Shown here: positions 27,435-39,082 of the stretch, in pieces | How positions within the stretch are numbered: position 1 is the first letter of the stretch | How the letters are laid out: the number at the start of each line of letters is the position of its first letter | Source: Zeimonas sp003577305 | Lineage (GTDB): Bacteria; Pseudomonadota; Gammaproteobacteria; Burkholderiales; Burkholderiaceae_E | Length of the DNA stretch: 64,000 nucleotides | Direction of reading: 5' to 3' | NCBI GenBank assembly: GCA_030263385.1 | Contig: SZOX01000003.1 | Span: 442,893 to 506,892 of the forward strand | Position numbers and translations under genes: made by a program | Notes under the pieces: model-generated | What the model saw: only the letters and a program-made list of their open reading frames with translations | Told to the model about the DNA's origin: nothing | Database searches by the model: none

Positions 27435-27448
27435 TTTTGTATGCAAAA
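27435..27448. promoter_or_regulatory. Putative GntR operator, copy 2, over the regulator's start codon
   Basis: TTTTGTATGCAAAA; the ATG inside it (27441) is the start codon of the GntR gene. Centre-to-centre distance to copy 1 is 65 bp, about six helical turns. Occupancy would repress the regulator's own gene and possibly loop to copy 1. Confidence 0.72.
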
Positions 27449-28133
27449 CCTGGCCGAAGCGACACTATCAGGCGACCGTCGGCCGCTGCACGAGGAGGTG
27501 GCCGAGCGACTGCGCCAGCTGATCACCGAGGGCGGGCTGGCCCCGGGTGCACGGCTCAACGAGCGGGTGCTGTGCGAGCAGATCGGGGTTTCGCGCACGC
27601 CGTTGCGCGAGGCGCTTAAGGTGCTGGCAGCCGAGCGGCTCGTCGAGCTCAGTCCGAACCGCGGCGCGAGCGTGATCGCGCTCTCGCGTGCCGACGTCGA
27701 GCAGTTGTTCGAGCTGATGGGCGCACTCGAGGGGCTCTCGGGGGAGCTCGCGGCCGCGCGGCGCACGGAAGACGAGGTCGACGAGATCCGTGCGCTGCAC
27801 TTCGAAATGCTGGCGGCGCACGCGCGTCGCGATCTCCCGGCCTACTACGCGTTGAACCGCCGCATTCACAGGGCGATCAACCGATGCGCACGCAACGCGG
27901 TGCTCACCGAAACCTATGACTCCGTCAACTCGCGCATCCAGAACCTGCGGTTTCGCTCGAACTTCAACCGCGACAAATGGGATGCCGCGGTGCGCGAGCA
28001 CCAGTGCATGCTCGACGCGCTGGCCGCGGGCGACGGCGCCGCGCTTCGGGTGTTGCTCGAGGAGCACCTGCGCCACAAGCGCGACGCGGTGCTCGAACAC
28101 TGGCCGGCAGCCGATTCGCACCCGCCCGGCTGA
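27441..28133 (+). CDS. GntR-family regulator, FCD subclass
   Basis: A 230-residue regulator: winged-helix HTH at ~15-80 (LNERVLCEQIGVSRTPLREALKVLAAERLV) and an all-helical FCD ligand domain at ~90-220 with metal-type residues (NRRIHRAINRCA; EHQCMLDALAAGDGAA; LEEHLRHK). FCD regulators respond to small organic acids. Its position between the divergent TRAP operon and the dehydrogenase, with operators at 27371 and 27435, suggests it controls both arms and itself. Confidence 0.93.
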   Translation: MQNLAEATLSGDRRPLHEEVAERLRQLITEGGLAPGARLNERVLCEQIGVSRTPLREALKVLAAERLVELSPNRGASVIALSRADVEQLFELMGALEGLSGELAAARRTEDEVDEIRALHFEMLAAHARRDLPAYYALNRRIHRAINRCARNAVLTETYDSVNSRIQNLRFRSNFNRDKWDAAVREHQCMLDALAAGDGAALRVLLEEHLRHKRDAVLEHWPAADSHPPG

Positions 28134-28160
28134 GACCGGCGTCACGGCGCGATCAGCGAC

Positions 28161-31100
28161 ATGAGCCCCGGCATGCGGGCCAGCACCGGACCGGCACGCG
28201 CCGAGCGCGCCCGCCTGGCGCTGCGGCTTCGCCGCGTGCTGCGCGGAGAAGTGCTCTTCGATGCTTTTTCGCGCGGGCGCTACGCGACCGACGCGTCGAT
28301 CTACCAGGTCGATCCGGTCGGCGTCGTGGTGCCGGCCGACGAGGCGGACGCGATCGCCACGATCGAGCTGGCACGCGAGTCGCGCACTCCGATCCTGCCC
28401 CGCGGCGGCGGCACCAGCCAGTGCGGCCAGACCGTGGGCGAAGCGCTGGTGATCGACAACAGCCGGCACCTGAACAAGGTGATCGCGTTCGATCCGCGGG
28501 CGCTGACGGTCGAGGTGCAGCCGGGGATCACGCTCGATGCGCTCAACGCCTGGCTCGAACCCCACGGCCTGTGGTTTCCGGTCGATGTCTCGACGGGCGC
28601 GCAGGCAACGCTGGGTGGCATGGCGGGCAACAACTCGTGCGGCTCGCGCTCGATCGCCTACGGCAACATGGTGCACAACGTGCTCGGGATCGACGCGATC
28701 CTCTCGGACGGCACCGCCGAGCATTTCGGGCCGTTCGGCGCCGGCGACAAGCGGCCGATGGCATCGGGGCGCAGCGGCGAACTGGCCTCGCGGCTGTTCG
28801 CGATCGGCGCGCGCGAACGCGAGGAGATCGAACGCCAGTGGCCGAAGGTGCTGCGTCGGGTGGGCGGCTACAACCTCGACGTGTTCCACCCGCAATCCGT
28901 GCGTCCCTATACCGCCGACGGCTCGGTCAACCTCGCGCACCTGCTGGTGGGCTCGGAAGGCACGCTCGCGTACTTCCGTCGCCTGGTCCTGAAGCTGTCC
29001 CGGCTGCCGCCGGCCAAGGTGCTCGGGGTCGTGAATTTCCCGAGCTTCCACGCGGCGATGGACAGCGCGCAGCACATCGTGAAGCTCGGGCCGTCGGCGG
29101 TGGAGCTGGTCGACCGGACGATGATCGAACTGTCGCGCGCCAACCCGGTCTTCCGGCCGACGATCGAGTCGGCGCTGGTCGAGCGTGACGGGCACGGACC
29201 GGAGGCGATCCTGCTGGTCGAATTCAGCGGCGAAGACGCTGCGGCACTGGTGCAGCGGCTGGCGCGGCTCGGAGAACTGATGGGCGACCTGGGTCTGGCG
29301 GGCTCGGTGGTGGAGCTGGTCGACAAGGCGCGGCAGAAGGCGCTCTGGGAGGTGCGCAAGGCGGGCCTGAACATCATGATGTCGCTGCGCGGCGACGGCA
29401 AGCCGGTCAGCTTCATCGAGGACTGCGCGGTGCCTCTGGAGCATCTGGCCGAGTACACCGGCAGGCTCACCGAGGTGTTCGCGCGCCACGGCACCCGCGG
29501 CACCTGGTATGCGCATGCCTCGGTCGGCACGCTGCACGTGCGCCCGATCCTCGACATGCGCCGGCACGGCCCCGACGGCGGCGCCGCGAAGATGCGTGCG
29601 ATCGCAGAAGAGGCTTCGGCGATGGTGCGCCAGTTCAAGGGCGCCTACTCGGGCGAGCACGGCGACGGACTGGTGCGCAGCGAATGGGTCGCCTGGCAGT
29701 TCGGGCCGAGGCTCACGCGCGCCTTCGAGGAAATCAAGGAGGCATTCGATCCGCTCGGACTGATGAACCCGGGGAAGATCGTCCGGCCGCCGCGCATGGA
29801 CGACGCGTCGCTGTTCCGCTTCCGCCCGGGCTATGCGCCGCAGCAGCTCGCGACCGCGCTCGACTGGTCCGCCTGGGACGTGCAGAACGACCCGCTCACC
29901 GAGCGCACCAGCGCGCCGGGAACCGGCGGCGATCCCGCACGCGGCTTCGCCAAGGCCGTGGAGATGTGCAACAACAACGGCCACTGCCGCAAGTTCGACG
30001 CCGGCACGATGTGCCCGAGCTACCGCGCGACCCGCGACGAGCGCGACCTCACGCGCGGACGCGCCAACACGCTGCGGCTCGCGCTCTCCGGCCAGCTGGG
30101 CGAAGACGCGCTGGTCTCGCAGCAGATGTACGACACGATGTCGTTGTGCGTGGGCTGCAAGGGATGCAAGCGCGAGTGCCCGACCGGCGTGGACATGGCG
30201 CGGATGAAGACCGAGTTCCTGTACCACTATCGCAAGCGCCATCGGCTGCGGTTGCGCGAACGCCTGGTCGCATACCTGCCGCGTTACGCCCCCTGGCTCT
30301 CGCGGCTGCCGTGGCTGGCGAACCTGCGCGAGCGTGTGCCCGGCGCGGCCTGGCTCGGCGAGCGGCTGCTCGGCCTGTCGGCGCGGCGCCGGTTGCCGGC
30401 CTGGCGCAGCGACGTGTTCACCCGCGATCGGGGCCAGTCGCGAGAGGGCGCCGCGTCCGCGCCGGCAGGCGACGGGCTCGACGTGGTATTGTGGGCCGAC
30501 ACTTTCGACAACTACTTCGAGCCGGAGAACCTGCGCGCCGCGCGCCGCGTGCTGCAGGCCGCAGGCTACCGCGTGCACGTCGCGCGCGCGGCCGACGACG
30601 ATGCGAACCCGCGCCGGCCGCTATGTTGCGGCAGGACGTTCCTGGCCACGGGGCTGGTCGACGAGGCACGCGCCGAGGCGCGGCGCACGCTCGCCGGACT
30701 CGCCCCGTGGGTGCAACGGGGCGTGCCGGTCATCGGGCTCGAACCTTCCTGCCTGCTCACGATGCGCGACGAATTCCTGGTGCTGGGCCTCGGCGAGGCG
30801 GCCGGCGCACTGGCCTCGTGCGCAATGCTGTTCGAGGAATTCCTCGCCCGCGAGCACGAGTCCGGCCGCCTGAAGCTCAGGCTGCGGGCGTTGTCCGGGT
30901 CGCGCGCGCTGCTGCACGGCCACTGCCACCAGAAGGCGTTCGACGCGATCGCGCCGGTGCGCACCGTTCTCGGGCTGATTCCGTCGCTGAAGGTGGAGCT
31001 GATCGAATCGAGCTGCTGCGGGATGGCGGGCGCGTTCGGCTACGAGGCCGAACACCACTACGTGTCGATGAAGATGGGCGAGGCGGCCCTGTTGCCGGCG

Positions 31101-31238
31101 GTGCGCGCGGCCGGTCCGGATGACATCGTCGTGGCCGACGGCACGAGCTGCAGGCACCAGATCGCCGATGGTGCGAACCGGCGCGCCGAGCACGTGGCGC
31201 GCGTGCTCGAACGGGCGCTCGCCGAACCGGGTACCTGA
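28161..31238 (+). CDS. FAD-linked / Fe-S 2-hydroxyacid dehydrogenase (three-module fusion)
   Basis: A 1025-residue enzyme. The FAD-binding PCMH domain (about 50-280) contains RGGGTSQCGQTVGE; an FAD-oxidase C domain follows (about 290-540: HGDGLVRSEWV). Two 4Fe-4S motifs occur near residue 603 (CNNNGHC...C) and 661 (CVGCKGCKRECPTG), then two CCG domains (CCGRTF near 820, SCCGMAGAFG near 950). This is the architecture of large D-2-hydroxyacid oxidoreductases (D-lactate, D-2-hydroxyglutarate or glycolate type) that pass electrons to the respiratory chain. The start is 27 bp after gntR. Substrate unknown; the neighbourhood hints at glycolate/glycerate-like acids. Confidence 0.88.
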   Translation: MSPGMRASTGPARAERARLALRLRRVLRGEVLFDAFSRGRYATDASIYQVDPVGVVVPADEADAIATIELARESRTPILPRGGGTSQCGQTVGEALVIDNSRHLNKVIAFDPRALTVEVQPGITLDALNAWLEPHGLWFPVDVSTGAQATLGGMAGNNSCGSRSIAYGNMVHNVLGIDAILSDGTAEHFGPFGAGDKRPMASGRSGELASRLFAIGAREREEIERQWPKVLRRVGGYNLDVFHPQSVRPYTADGSVNLAHLLVGSEGTLAYFRRLVLKLSRLPPAKVLGVVNFPSFHAAMDSAQHIVKLGPSAVELVDRTMIELSRANPVFRPTIESALVERDGHGPEAILLVEFSGEDAAALVQRLARLGELMGDLGLAGSVVELVDKARQKALWEVRKAGLNIMMSLRGDGKPVSFIEDCAVPLEHLAEYTGRLTEVFARHGTRGTWYAHASVGTLHVRPILDMRRHGPDGGAAKMRAIAEEASAMVRQFKGAYSGEHGDGLVRSEWVAWQFGPRLTRAFEEIKEAFDPLGLMNPGKIVRPPRMDDASLFRFRPGYAPQQLATALDWSAWDVQNDPLTERTSAPGTGGDPARGFAKAVEMCNNNGHCRKFDAGTMCPSYRATRDERDLTRGRANTLRLALSGQLGEDALVSQQMYDTMSLCVGCKGCKRECPTGVDMARMKTEFLYHYRKRHRLRLRERLVAYLPRYAPWLSRLPWLANLRERVPGAAWLGERLLGLSARRRLPAWRSDVFTRDRGQSREGAASAPAGDGLDVVLWADTFDNYFEPENLRAARRVLQAAGYRVHVARAADDDANPRRPLCCGRTFLATGLVDEARAEARRTLAGLAPWVQRGVPVIGLEPSCLLTMRDEFLVLGLGEAAGALASCAMLFEEFLAREHESGRLKLRLRALSGSRALLHGHCHQKAFDAIAPVRTVLGLIPSLKVELIESSCCGMAGAFGYEAEHHYVSMKMGEAALLPAVRAAGPDDIVVADGTSCRHQIADGANRRAEHVARVLERALAEPGT

Positions 31239-31338
31239 GCCGGCCCGCGCCTTTGCACGCGCCGCCGCCGCGTTTGTCATCGTTGCCGCGCGGACGGATA
31301 ATCCGTGCCTCCCATGCGCAGCGAGGCGCAGTTCCACG

Positions 31339-33627
<2,289 letters not shown>

Positions 33628-33827
33628 TCCGGGCGCCGCGGGCGCGCAACGGTGGGGCTGCCGCCGGTGTGCGGCGATGCGCCGCTCGTCGGCCCGCACC
33701 CGCCTTGCGGGGTTCGCGAGGCCCGCTCGCGCAGCCGCGCATTGACCCCCGTCGGCCGCCCCGAATAGCATCGAATGCGAGGGGCCGCCATCGACGGCGC
33801 CGACGACGATTCGGGCGGGGCCGGAAC

Positions 33828-36053
33828 ATGTCCAGCGAGATATCCGAGAGGGTCCATCATGCGGTCGACGCGGCGGCAGAGCCGGCCGTCGATCCGCGCC
33901 GGCGCTTCGAGCTGCTCGAGGATTGCCGCGGGATCGTGGTCTCGGGTCTCGAGCGTGTCGTCAGCGAGGCGCTCGACAAGCTGAGCGACGAAATGGTCGC
34001 GCGCGCGATGGGCGAATCGCGCCGCGTAAACCAGCAGGTACTGCTCGAGGCGGTCTCTGTGGTGCGCCGGCATCGTCGCGACATCGAGACGCGGTTCCGC
34101 AGGTCGTTCGTCGAAGTGCTCGAGCGTCGCATGTTCAATCGCGGCGGCGAGGCGCAGCCGGCCGCCGACGCCGAACTGGCGCTGGTCGACGAGACGATGG
34201 AAGAGGAGCGCATTGCGCTCGAGCGGCTGGCCCGGCGTACGCGCAACCGGCTCGACCCCGACCAGGTGCTCGGCATGCGCGCGAGGCTGGCCGTGCTGCT
34301 CGATCGCGAGTGGTTCGACGAGAACGACCACCCGGCTTCGCCCGAAGAAGTCTTCGACGCGTTGCGCGCGGCGATCGATGCGCTCGCTCCGGCGATCGAG
34401 GTGCGCGCCGCGCTGCTGCAGGCGTTCGAGCCGCACATTTCGGCCGGCCTGAACAACGTGTATTCGCGCGTCAACCAGCGGCTGCGCAGCAACCGGATCC
34501 TGCCGACGATCAAGCCGCGCGTGGTGGGATCGACCGAGTCGCGACCGCACGCGGTGAACGAGCGGTTGCCGGCTGCCGCACCGGTCACCGGGCCTGTGCC
34601 CGCCGGCGAAGCCGCAGCCCACCCGGCGGCCGGCCGGGAAGGTGCCTTCGAGTCGCTGATGCAGCAGATCGCCGCCGGCCAGCCTTCGGCGCGCCGCTCG
34701 GCGGCGCGAATGCTGATCGATCCGTCGACCTTCGCAATGGCCGATCTGCCGATTCCGTCGGCCGAGCCGCCGCTGATCGAAGCGTTGAACGCGTTGCAGT
34801 CGATGCCGCAGGCGGCCACCGGCGGCGCGGCGATGGCGGGGCTGCTCGACGAGGCGCGCCGCAAGGGATCGGCGCTCGACCAGGTGACGATCGAGATCGT
34901 CTCGCTGGTTTTCGACTACATCTATGCCGACCGGCTGATCCCCGACCCGGTCAAGCAGCAGTTGCTGCGGCTGCAGGTGGTGGCGATGAAGGCTGCGCTG
35001 ATCGACCGCAGCTTCTTCGCTCGCAGGCAGCACCCGATGCGCCGGCTGATCGACCGCGTTTCCGAGGCTGCGACCGATCCGGACGCCGACGTCGGCCCGC
35101 AGTCGCCGATGGTCGCGGGCGTAGCCGGCCTCGTCGACTGGATCATCGAGCATTTCGAGTCGGACCTGTCCATTTTCGACGAAGCGGTGCGGCGTCTCGA
35201 GCTGCTGATGGAGGAGGAGGCCGGGCGCCGCGCGGCGCGGCTGGAGGAGATCACCCGGCAGGCCGAGCGGCTGGAGGCACTGTCGCAGGCGCAGGAGGCG
35301 GCCAGCGCGGAGATCGCGTTGCGCATCGATCCGGTGACGCCGGTGTTCGTGCGGGAGTTTCTCTACCGGTGGTGGTCGCGTGCGCTTGCACAGGTGCGCA
35401 TCGACGCGGCCGATCCGGACGTCGCCTGGGCGAACGGCCTGCGCGCCGCGGAGACCCTCATCTGGAGCGTTGCGCCGAAGTCACCCGAGGAGATCGGGCG
35501 GCTGGCTGCGGTGTTGCCCAAACTGATCGGCGGCCTGATGAAGGGACTGGCACCGCTCGGCATGCAGGCGGAAGAGCGCGAACGTTTCTTCAACGAACTG
35601 CTGCAGTGGCATACGCGGGCCGTGCGCGAGGCGAAGTCGGCGGTTGCCGGCGCCACGCAGCCGGCGCCGGCGATGCAGCACACCGACGCCGACCCGCTGA
35701 CGCGCACGCAGCCAGCCACGGCCCCTGCTGCGACGCCGGTCGGCGGCGTGGGCGATGCGGCTGACGGCACGGGTGACGCCCGCCCGCCAGGACAGGGCGA
35801 GTTGCGCGTGGACGCACTGCAGCGAGGCGACCTGATCGAACTCGACGAGGGCAGCGTGCGGCGCGTCTTCCGCCTCGCCTGGATCGGCCCGACGCGCAAG
35901 CTGTTCGTGCTGACGCGTTACCCCGACGCCGGCCGTTCGTTCACGCGCGGCGAACTGGCGCACCTCTTCGAGGCCGGCCATGCACGGCTCGCAGTCGCCG
36001 ACAGCGCGCTCGATCGGGCGATCGAAGCGGTCGCCCAACCGGAAGCTCCCTGA
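33828..36053 (+). CDS. DUF1631 family protein
   Basis: A 741-residue, mostly helical protein without signal peptide. It is typical of a long betaproteobacterial/gammaproteobacterial family (DUF1631) of unknown function: N-terminal ELLEDCRGIVVSGLERVVSEALD, central region with SLVFDYIYADRLIPDPVKQ, and a C-terminal ~75-residue beta-rich module (LQRGDLIELDEGSVRRVFRLAWIGP) reminiscent of PilZ/c-di-GMP-binding domains. The ATG at 33828 opens the conserved part; the same frame is open far upstream without homology. 200 bp of gap before it hold nothing recognisable. Confidence 0.85.
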   Translation: MSSEISERVHHAVDAAAEPAVDPRRRFELLEDCRGIVVSGLERVVSEALDKLSDEMVARAMGESRRVNQQVLLEAVSVVRRHRRDIETRFRRSFVEVLERRMFNRGGEAQPAADAELALVDETMEEERIALERLARRTRNRLDPDQVLGMRARLAVLLDREWFDENDHPASPEEVFDALRAAIDALAPAIEVRAALLQAFEPHISAGLNNVYSRVNQRLRSNRILPTIKPRVVGSTESRPHAVNERLPAAAPVTGPVPAGEAAAHPAAGREGAFESLMQQIAAGQPSARRSAARMLIDPSTFAMADLPIPSAEPPLIEALNALQSMPQAATGGAAMAGLLDEARRKGSALDQVTIEIVSLVFDYIYADRLIPDPVKQQLLRLQVVAMKAALIDRSFFARRQHPMRRLIDRVSEAATDPDADVGPQSPMVAGVAGLVDWIIEHFESDLSIFDEAVRRLELLMEEEAGRRAARLEEITRQAERLEALSQAQEAASAEIALRIDPVTPVFVREFLYRWWSRALAQVRIDAADPDVAWANGLRAAETLIWSVAPKSPEEIGRLAAVLPKLIGGLMKGLAPLGMQAEERERFFNELLQWHTRAVREAKSAVAGATQPAPAMQHTDADPLTRTQPATAPAATPVGGVGDAADGTGDARPPGQGELRVDALQRGDLIELDEGSVRRVFRLAWIGPTRKLFVLTRYPDAGRSFTRGELAHLFEAGHARLAVADSALDRAIEAVAQPEAP

Positions 36054-36242
36054 ACTTGCGGGTGCCTGCGCGCGCCCGGGCCGCGTCGCAGGCGATGCGT
36101 TTGCAGCGTCGCCGTTCTCCTTTAGCATAGGCCGGGTGAATCGTCGCCGGCGGCCCCGCGCTTCGCAGCGGCTGCCGCACCGGGTGCGTGGTGTCGATAC
36201 CCGATGCCCGCTACGGCAGCTTCCGACGCATCAGGGGATGCA

Positions 36243-36665
36243 ATGGGCACGCTGAGCAACATCCCGCCGCACGCCGTGTTGCCGCTGGCCGCCTACGACC
36301 TCGATGCGCTCGGGCGCGCGGCTCGCCAGGCCGACCAGCGTTTGCTGCGTGCCGACCTGGGGCATGCCACCGACACGAACGGGGTTCTCGCGACGATCGC
36401 GGGCGCATTCTCGCTGCCGTCGCACTCAGGCGACGGTTTCGGGGCGCTGTACGACTGCGTCACCGACTTGAAACCGCCCGGCGACGCGGACCAGCCGGGG
36501 TTTCTCGTGATCCTGGAGAACCTGCCCGACACGGCGCAGTTCGGCCGCGAGCAGCGCGATCGGCTGCTCGACGTGTTCCGCGATGCCGCGGACTTCTTCT
36601 TCGACCGCGAGACCGCGTTTCGCGTGTTCTACTCGGTGCGTGCCGCGGGCAGCGCCAGCGCTTAG
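36243..36665 (+). CDS. Barstar-family (barnase inhibitor) protein
   Basis: A 140-residue protein with the barstar fold: acidic surface and the pattern LATIAGAFSLPSHSGDGFGALYDCVTDL, matching the helix-loop that plugs barnase. No ribonuclease gene lies next to it, so it is an orphan inhibitor or regulator, as often seen in Burkholderiales. Alternative ATG at 36204 would add 13 residues; the ATG at 36243 with AGGGG upstream is preferred. Confidence 0.85.
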   Translation: MGTLSNIPPHAVLPLAAYDLDALGRAARQADQRLLRADLGHATDTNGVLATIAGAFSLPSHSGDGFGALYDCVTDLKPPGDADQPGFLVILENLPDTAQFGREQRDRLLDVFRDAADFFFDRETAFRVFYSVRAAGSASA

Positions 36666-36693
36666 CGCGCAGAGGCGCGCGGGTCAGCGCGGG

Positions 36694-37443
36694 TCAGAAA
36701 TCCCCGGCGATCGCCTGCAGCGCGGCGATCGCGGCCAGGCCCGCGGTTTCGGTGCGCAGCACCCGCGGCCCGAGCCGCACTCCCAGGAAGCCGGCTGCGC
36801 GTGCCGCCTCGAGTTCGGCCGCGTCGAACCCTCCTTCGGGCCCCACCAGCAGGTCGAGCGGCCGCGCGGGGTCGGGACGAAGCGCGCCGAGCCGCGCCGT
36901 GCCCCGCGGATCGAGCACGATGCGCGTGCGCGCTGCGCCCCGGTCGACCGCACCCAGCCAGTGCCCGAACCCGACCGGCAGCCACAGCTCGGGCATGCGA
37001 TCGCGACCGCACTGCATGCACGCTGCCTCCACGATGCGCGCCCAGTGCGCGTGGCGCCGCGCCAGCCGTTGCGCGTCGAGCCGCGCCTGCGTGCGCGCCG
37101 AGATCACCGGCTGGATCGCATGTGCGCCGAGTTCGACCGCCTTCTCGATGGTCCAGTCCATGCGTTCGGCTGCGCTGATGCACTGCACGAGCGTGATCGC
37201 CAGCGGGCTCTCGGCGCAGGCCGCGATCGGGCCGAGCAGCCGCAGCGTGCAGGCCTTCGGGTCGGCGCGCTCGATGCGCGCGTCGAAGCGCGCCCCCGCC
37301 CCGTCGAAGCACTCGACAGGGGCGCCCGCGGTCAGTCGCAGCACGCGCACCAGGTGATGCGATTGCCGGGTGTCGAGCGTGCAGATCGCCGGCTCGCCGG
37401 ACGGATCGGGCTGCGTCGCGGCAATCAGGATACGCGGACGCAT
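36694..37443 (-). CDS. rsmE: 16S rRNA (uracil1498-N3)-methyltransferase RsmE
   Basis: A 249-residue SPOUT methyltransferase that makes m3U1498 in 16S rRNA. The knot signature is present: LLVGPEGGFDAAELEAA and LRTETAGLAAIAAL near the C-terminus, preceded by a PUA-like N-domain. The ATG at 37443 gives the standard start (MRPRILIA); upstream codons are not conserved. Same strand as the spermidine gene 29 bp to its right. Confidence 0.94.
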   Translation of the reverse strand: MRPRILIAATQPDPSGEPAICTLDTRQSHHLVRVLRLTAGAPVECFDGAGARFDARIERADPKACTLRLLGPIAACAESPLAITLVQCISAAERMDWTIEKAVELGAHAIQPVISARTQARLDAQRLARRHAHWARIVEAACMQCGRDRMPELWLPVGFGHWLGAVDRGAARTRIVLDPRGTARLGALRPDPARPLDLLVGPEGGFDAAELEAARAAGFLGVRLGPRVLRTETAGLAAIAALQAIAGDF

Positions 37444-37472
37444 GCGGCGGGCGACGGTCGTGGGCGCGCGCC

Positions 37473-38765
37473 TCAGCGTTCCGCGTGTGCCAGGGGCCGC
37501 GGCGCGCGCTCGCGGCTCGCGCCGGGCACGAGCTCGCGGTAGAAGTTGGGCAATGCGAACAGCGCCCCGTGGATGTCGCCGTTGTAGTAGCGCAGGCCGG
37601 AAATGCCGCGTTCGTCGATGCGCCGCTGGGCCGTCTGGGCATCGATCGCCACGGGGTCGAGCGTCTGCGAGGCGCAGCACATGCCCCAGTAGGCGCCGTA
37701 GAGAGGCACGTACAGGCCGAGCGGGCGCACGATTGCGAAGACCGACGACACCGCGGCAAGAAGCTTGCGAACCAGGTCGGGGCGGAATACGGGCGATCCG
37801 ATGTGCAGCGTGACTGCCGCGCCGGGATTCATCACCCGATCGAGCATCCGGAAGAACTCGGGCGTGTACAGGCGGTGCGCGGGCGTGTCGGGATCGGTGA
37901 GGTCGAGAACGACCAGGTCGAAGCGCTCGCCGGCGGCGGCCATTGCTTCGACCAGCGTCCAGCCGTCGCCGATGCGCAGGTCCATCCGTGGGTCGTCGAA
38001 CACGCCACGATGCACCGACTGCAGGTGCTCGCGTGCGACGCGCACCACCTCGGCGTCGAGTTCGGCCATCACCACGCGCTCGATCGACGGGTGCTTGAGC
38101 AGTTCCTCGCTCGAGCCTCCGTCGCCGCCTCCGATGACCAGCGCCGACACCGGTCGCGGATGCGCGATCGCTGCCGAGTGCGTGATCGCCTCGTGGTAGA
38201 AGAACTCGTCACGCTCGGAAGTCATGTAGCAGCCGTCGAGGCGGAACAGGCGGCCCCACTGCGGCGTCTCGAACACTTCGAGCGTCTGGTAGGGAGTGCG
38301 CACCGTCTCGATGCGGCGCGCGGCGCGAAAGCCGAACGCGCTGTCGTCGTTGAGCCATTCGAGCAGCAGCTCGCCCGACTGCGAGACCGGGTCTTCCGAT
38401 CCGCGAAGAATGCGGTTGGTGCCCTGCTGGCGCGGCGAGAACGCGACGATCAGGTCGTCGAGCAGCTTCTCGGCCTTGGACGAGTTGTCGGTGGAGAAGT
38501 TGCAGACGTAGACGTCGAGCGTCACGCCGGCGCGCTCGGGCCAGGTGTGGATCGCCAGATGCGACTCGGCCAGCAGCACGGCGCCGGTGACGCCGCCCGG
38601 TTCGCCCTGGTAGTCGGGGAAAGTGAAGAACTTCTCGTCGACCACGGTGAGCCCGGCCGCGTCGACCGCGTCGCGGCACAGCCGTTCGAGTCTCGAGGCG
38701 TCAGTGAGCAGTGCGCCGTCGCACTGGCAACCGTAAAGATCAGCGGTGAGGTGCAGTCCCTGCAT
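37473..38765 (-). CDS. Fused S-adenosylmethionine decarboxylase-spermidine synthase
   Basis: One 430-residue polypeptide carries both steps of spermidine synthesis. Residues ~1-120 are a class-1B AdoMet decarboxylase: the self-cleaving LLAESHLAIHTWPE has the pyruvoyl-forming Ser at 68 and CNFS the proton-donor Cys. Residues ~150-420 are a spermidine-synthase domain with the nucleotide motif GGGDGG near 212 and the aspartate pair in VVLDLTDPD. Such fusions are reported in some bacteria such as Delftia. Start: ATG at 38765 aligns with single-domain SpeD proteins (MQGLHLTADLY); ATG at 38807 would add 14 residues. No stop separates the halves. Confidence 0.92.
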   Translation of the reverse strand: MQGLHLTADLYGCQCDGALLTDASRLERLCRDAVDAAGLTVVDEKFFTFPDYQGEPGGVTGAVLLAESHLAIHTWPERAGVTLDVYVCNFSTDNSSKAEKLLDDLIVAFSPRQQGTNRILRGSEDPVSQSGELLLEWLNDDSAFGFRAARRIETVRTPYQTLEVFETPQWGRLFRLDGCYMTSERDEFFYHEAITHSAAIAHPRPVSALVIGGGDGGSSEELLKHPSIERVVMAELDAEVVRVAREHLQSVHRGVFDDPRMDLRIGDGWTLVEAMAAAGERFDLVVLDLTDPDTPAHRLYTPEFFRMLDRVMNPGAAVTLHIGSPVFRPDLVRKLLAAVSSVFAIVRPLGLYVPLYGAYWGMCCASQTLDPVAIDAQTAQRRIDERGISGLRYYNGDIHGALFALPNFYRELVPGASRERAPRPLAHAER

Positions 38766-39071
38766 TCCGTTCCAACCCAGTCCCTTCCCGTCGCCGGCGT
38801 GGACCATTCTGCGGATTCGCGCCTTGACGGGTGCGAATCCTGGATTGAAGACCCCAAGTGCCCGGGAGCGCCATGCCGCGCACCCTCCGGGCCCGATCGG
38901 TTCAGCCCGGCTCGCGCCAGGCTGTTCAACCAGTTCCTGAGCATCCCCTTGGTCTTGATTCGGGGGGATCCAGATCAGTGGAAAGCCGCGAGGCGGTGAA
39001 GCAACCTCGCGAAAAGAGCCGGCTATTATAACGGGATTGCGGGTCGTGATGCCAGCCGATTTGTGGCGGTT

Positions 39072-39080
39072 TGCTAGAAT
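39072..39080 (+). promoter_or_regulatory. Extended -10 promoter of tkt
   Basis: TGCTAGAAT gives a TG-extended -10 hexamer TAGAAT at 39075-39080. No good -35 lies at the right distance, as expected of extended -10 promoters. The transcript would begin near 39087, within the hairpin that follows. Confidence 0.55.
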
Positions 39081-39082
39081 GG

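Noticed and set aside
36054..36242. A barnase partner gene upstream of barstar
   Set aside because: No open frame with ribonuclease features on either strand in the gap.
39023..39030. TATAAT read as a + strand tkt promoter
   Set aside because: Its orientation and distance fit the minus-strand spermidine gene better, and the + strand has an extended -10 closer to tkt.
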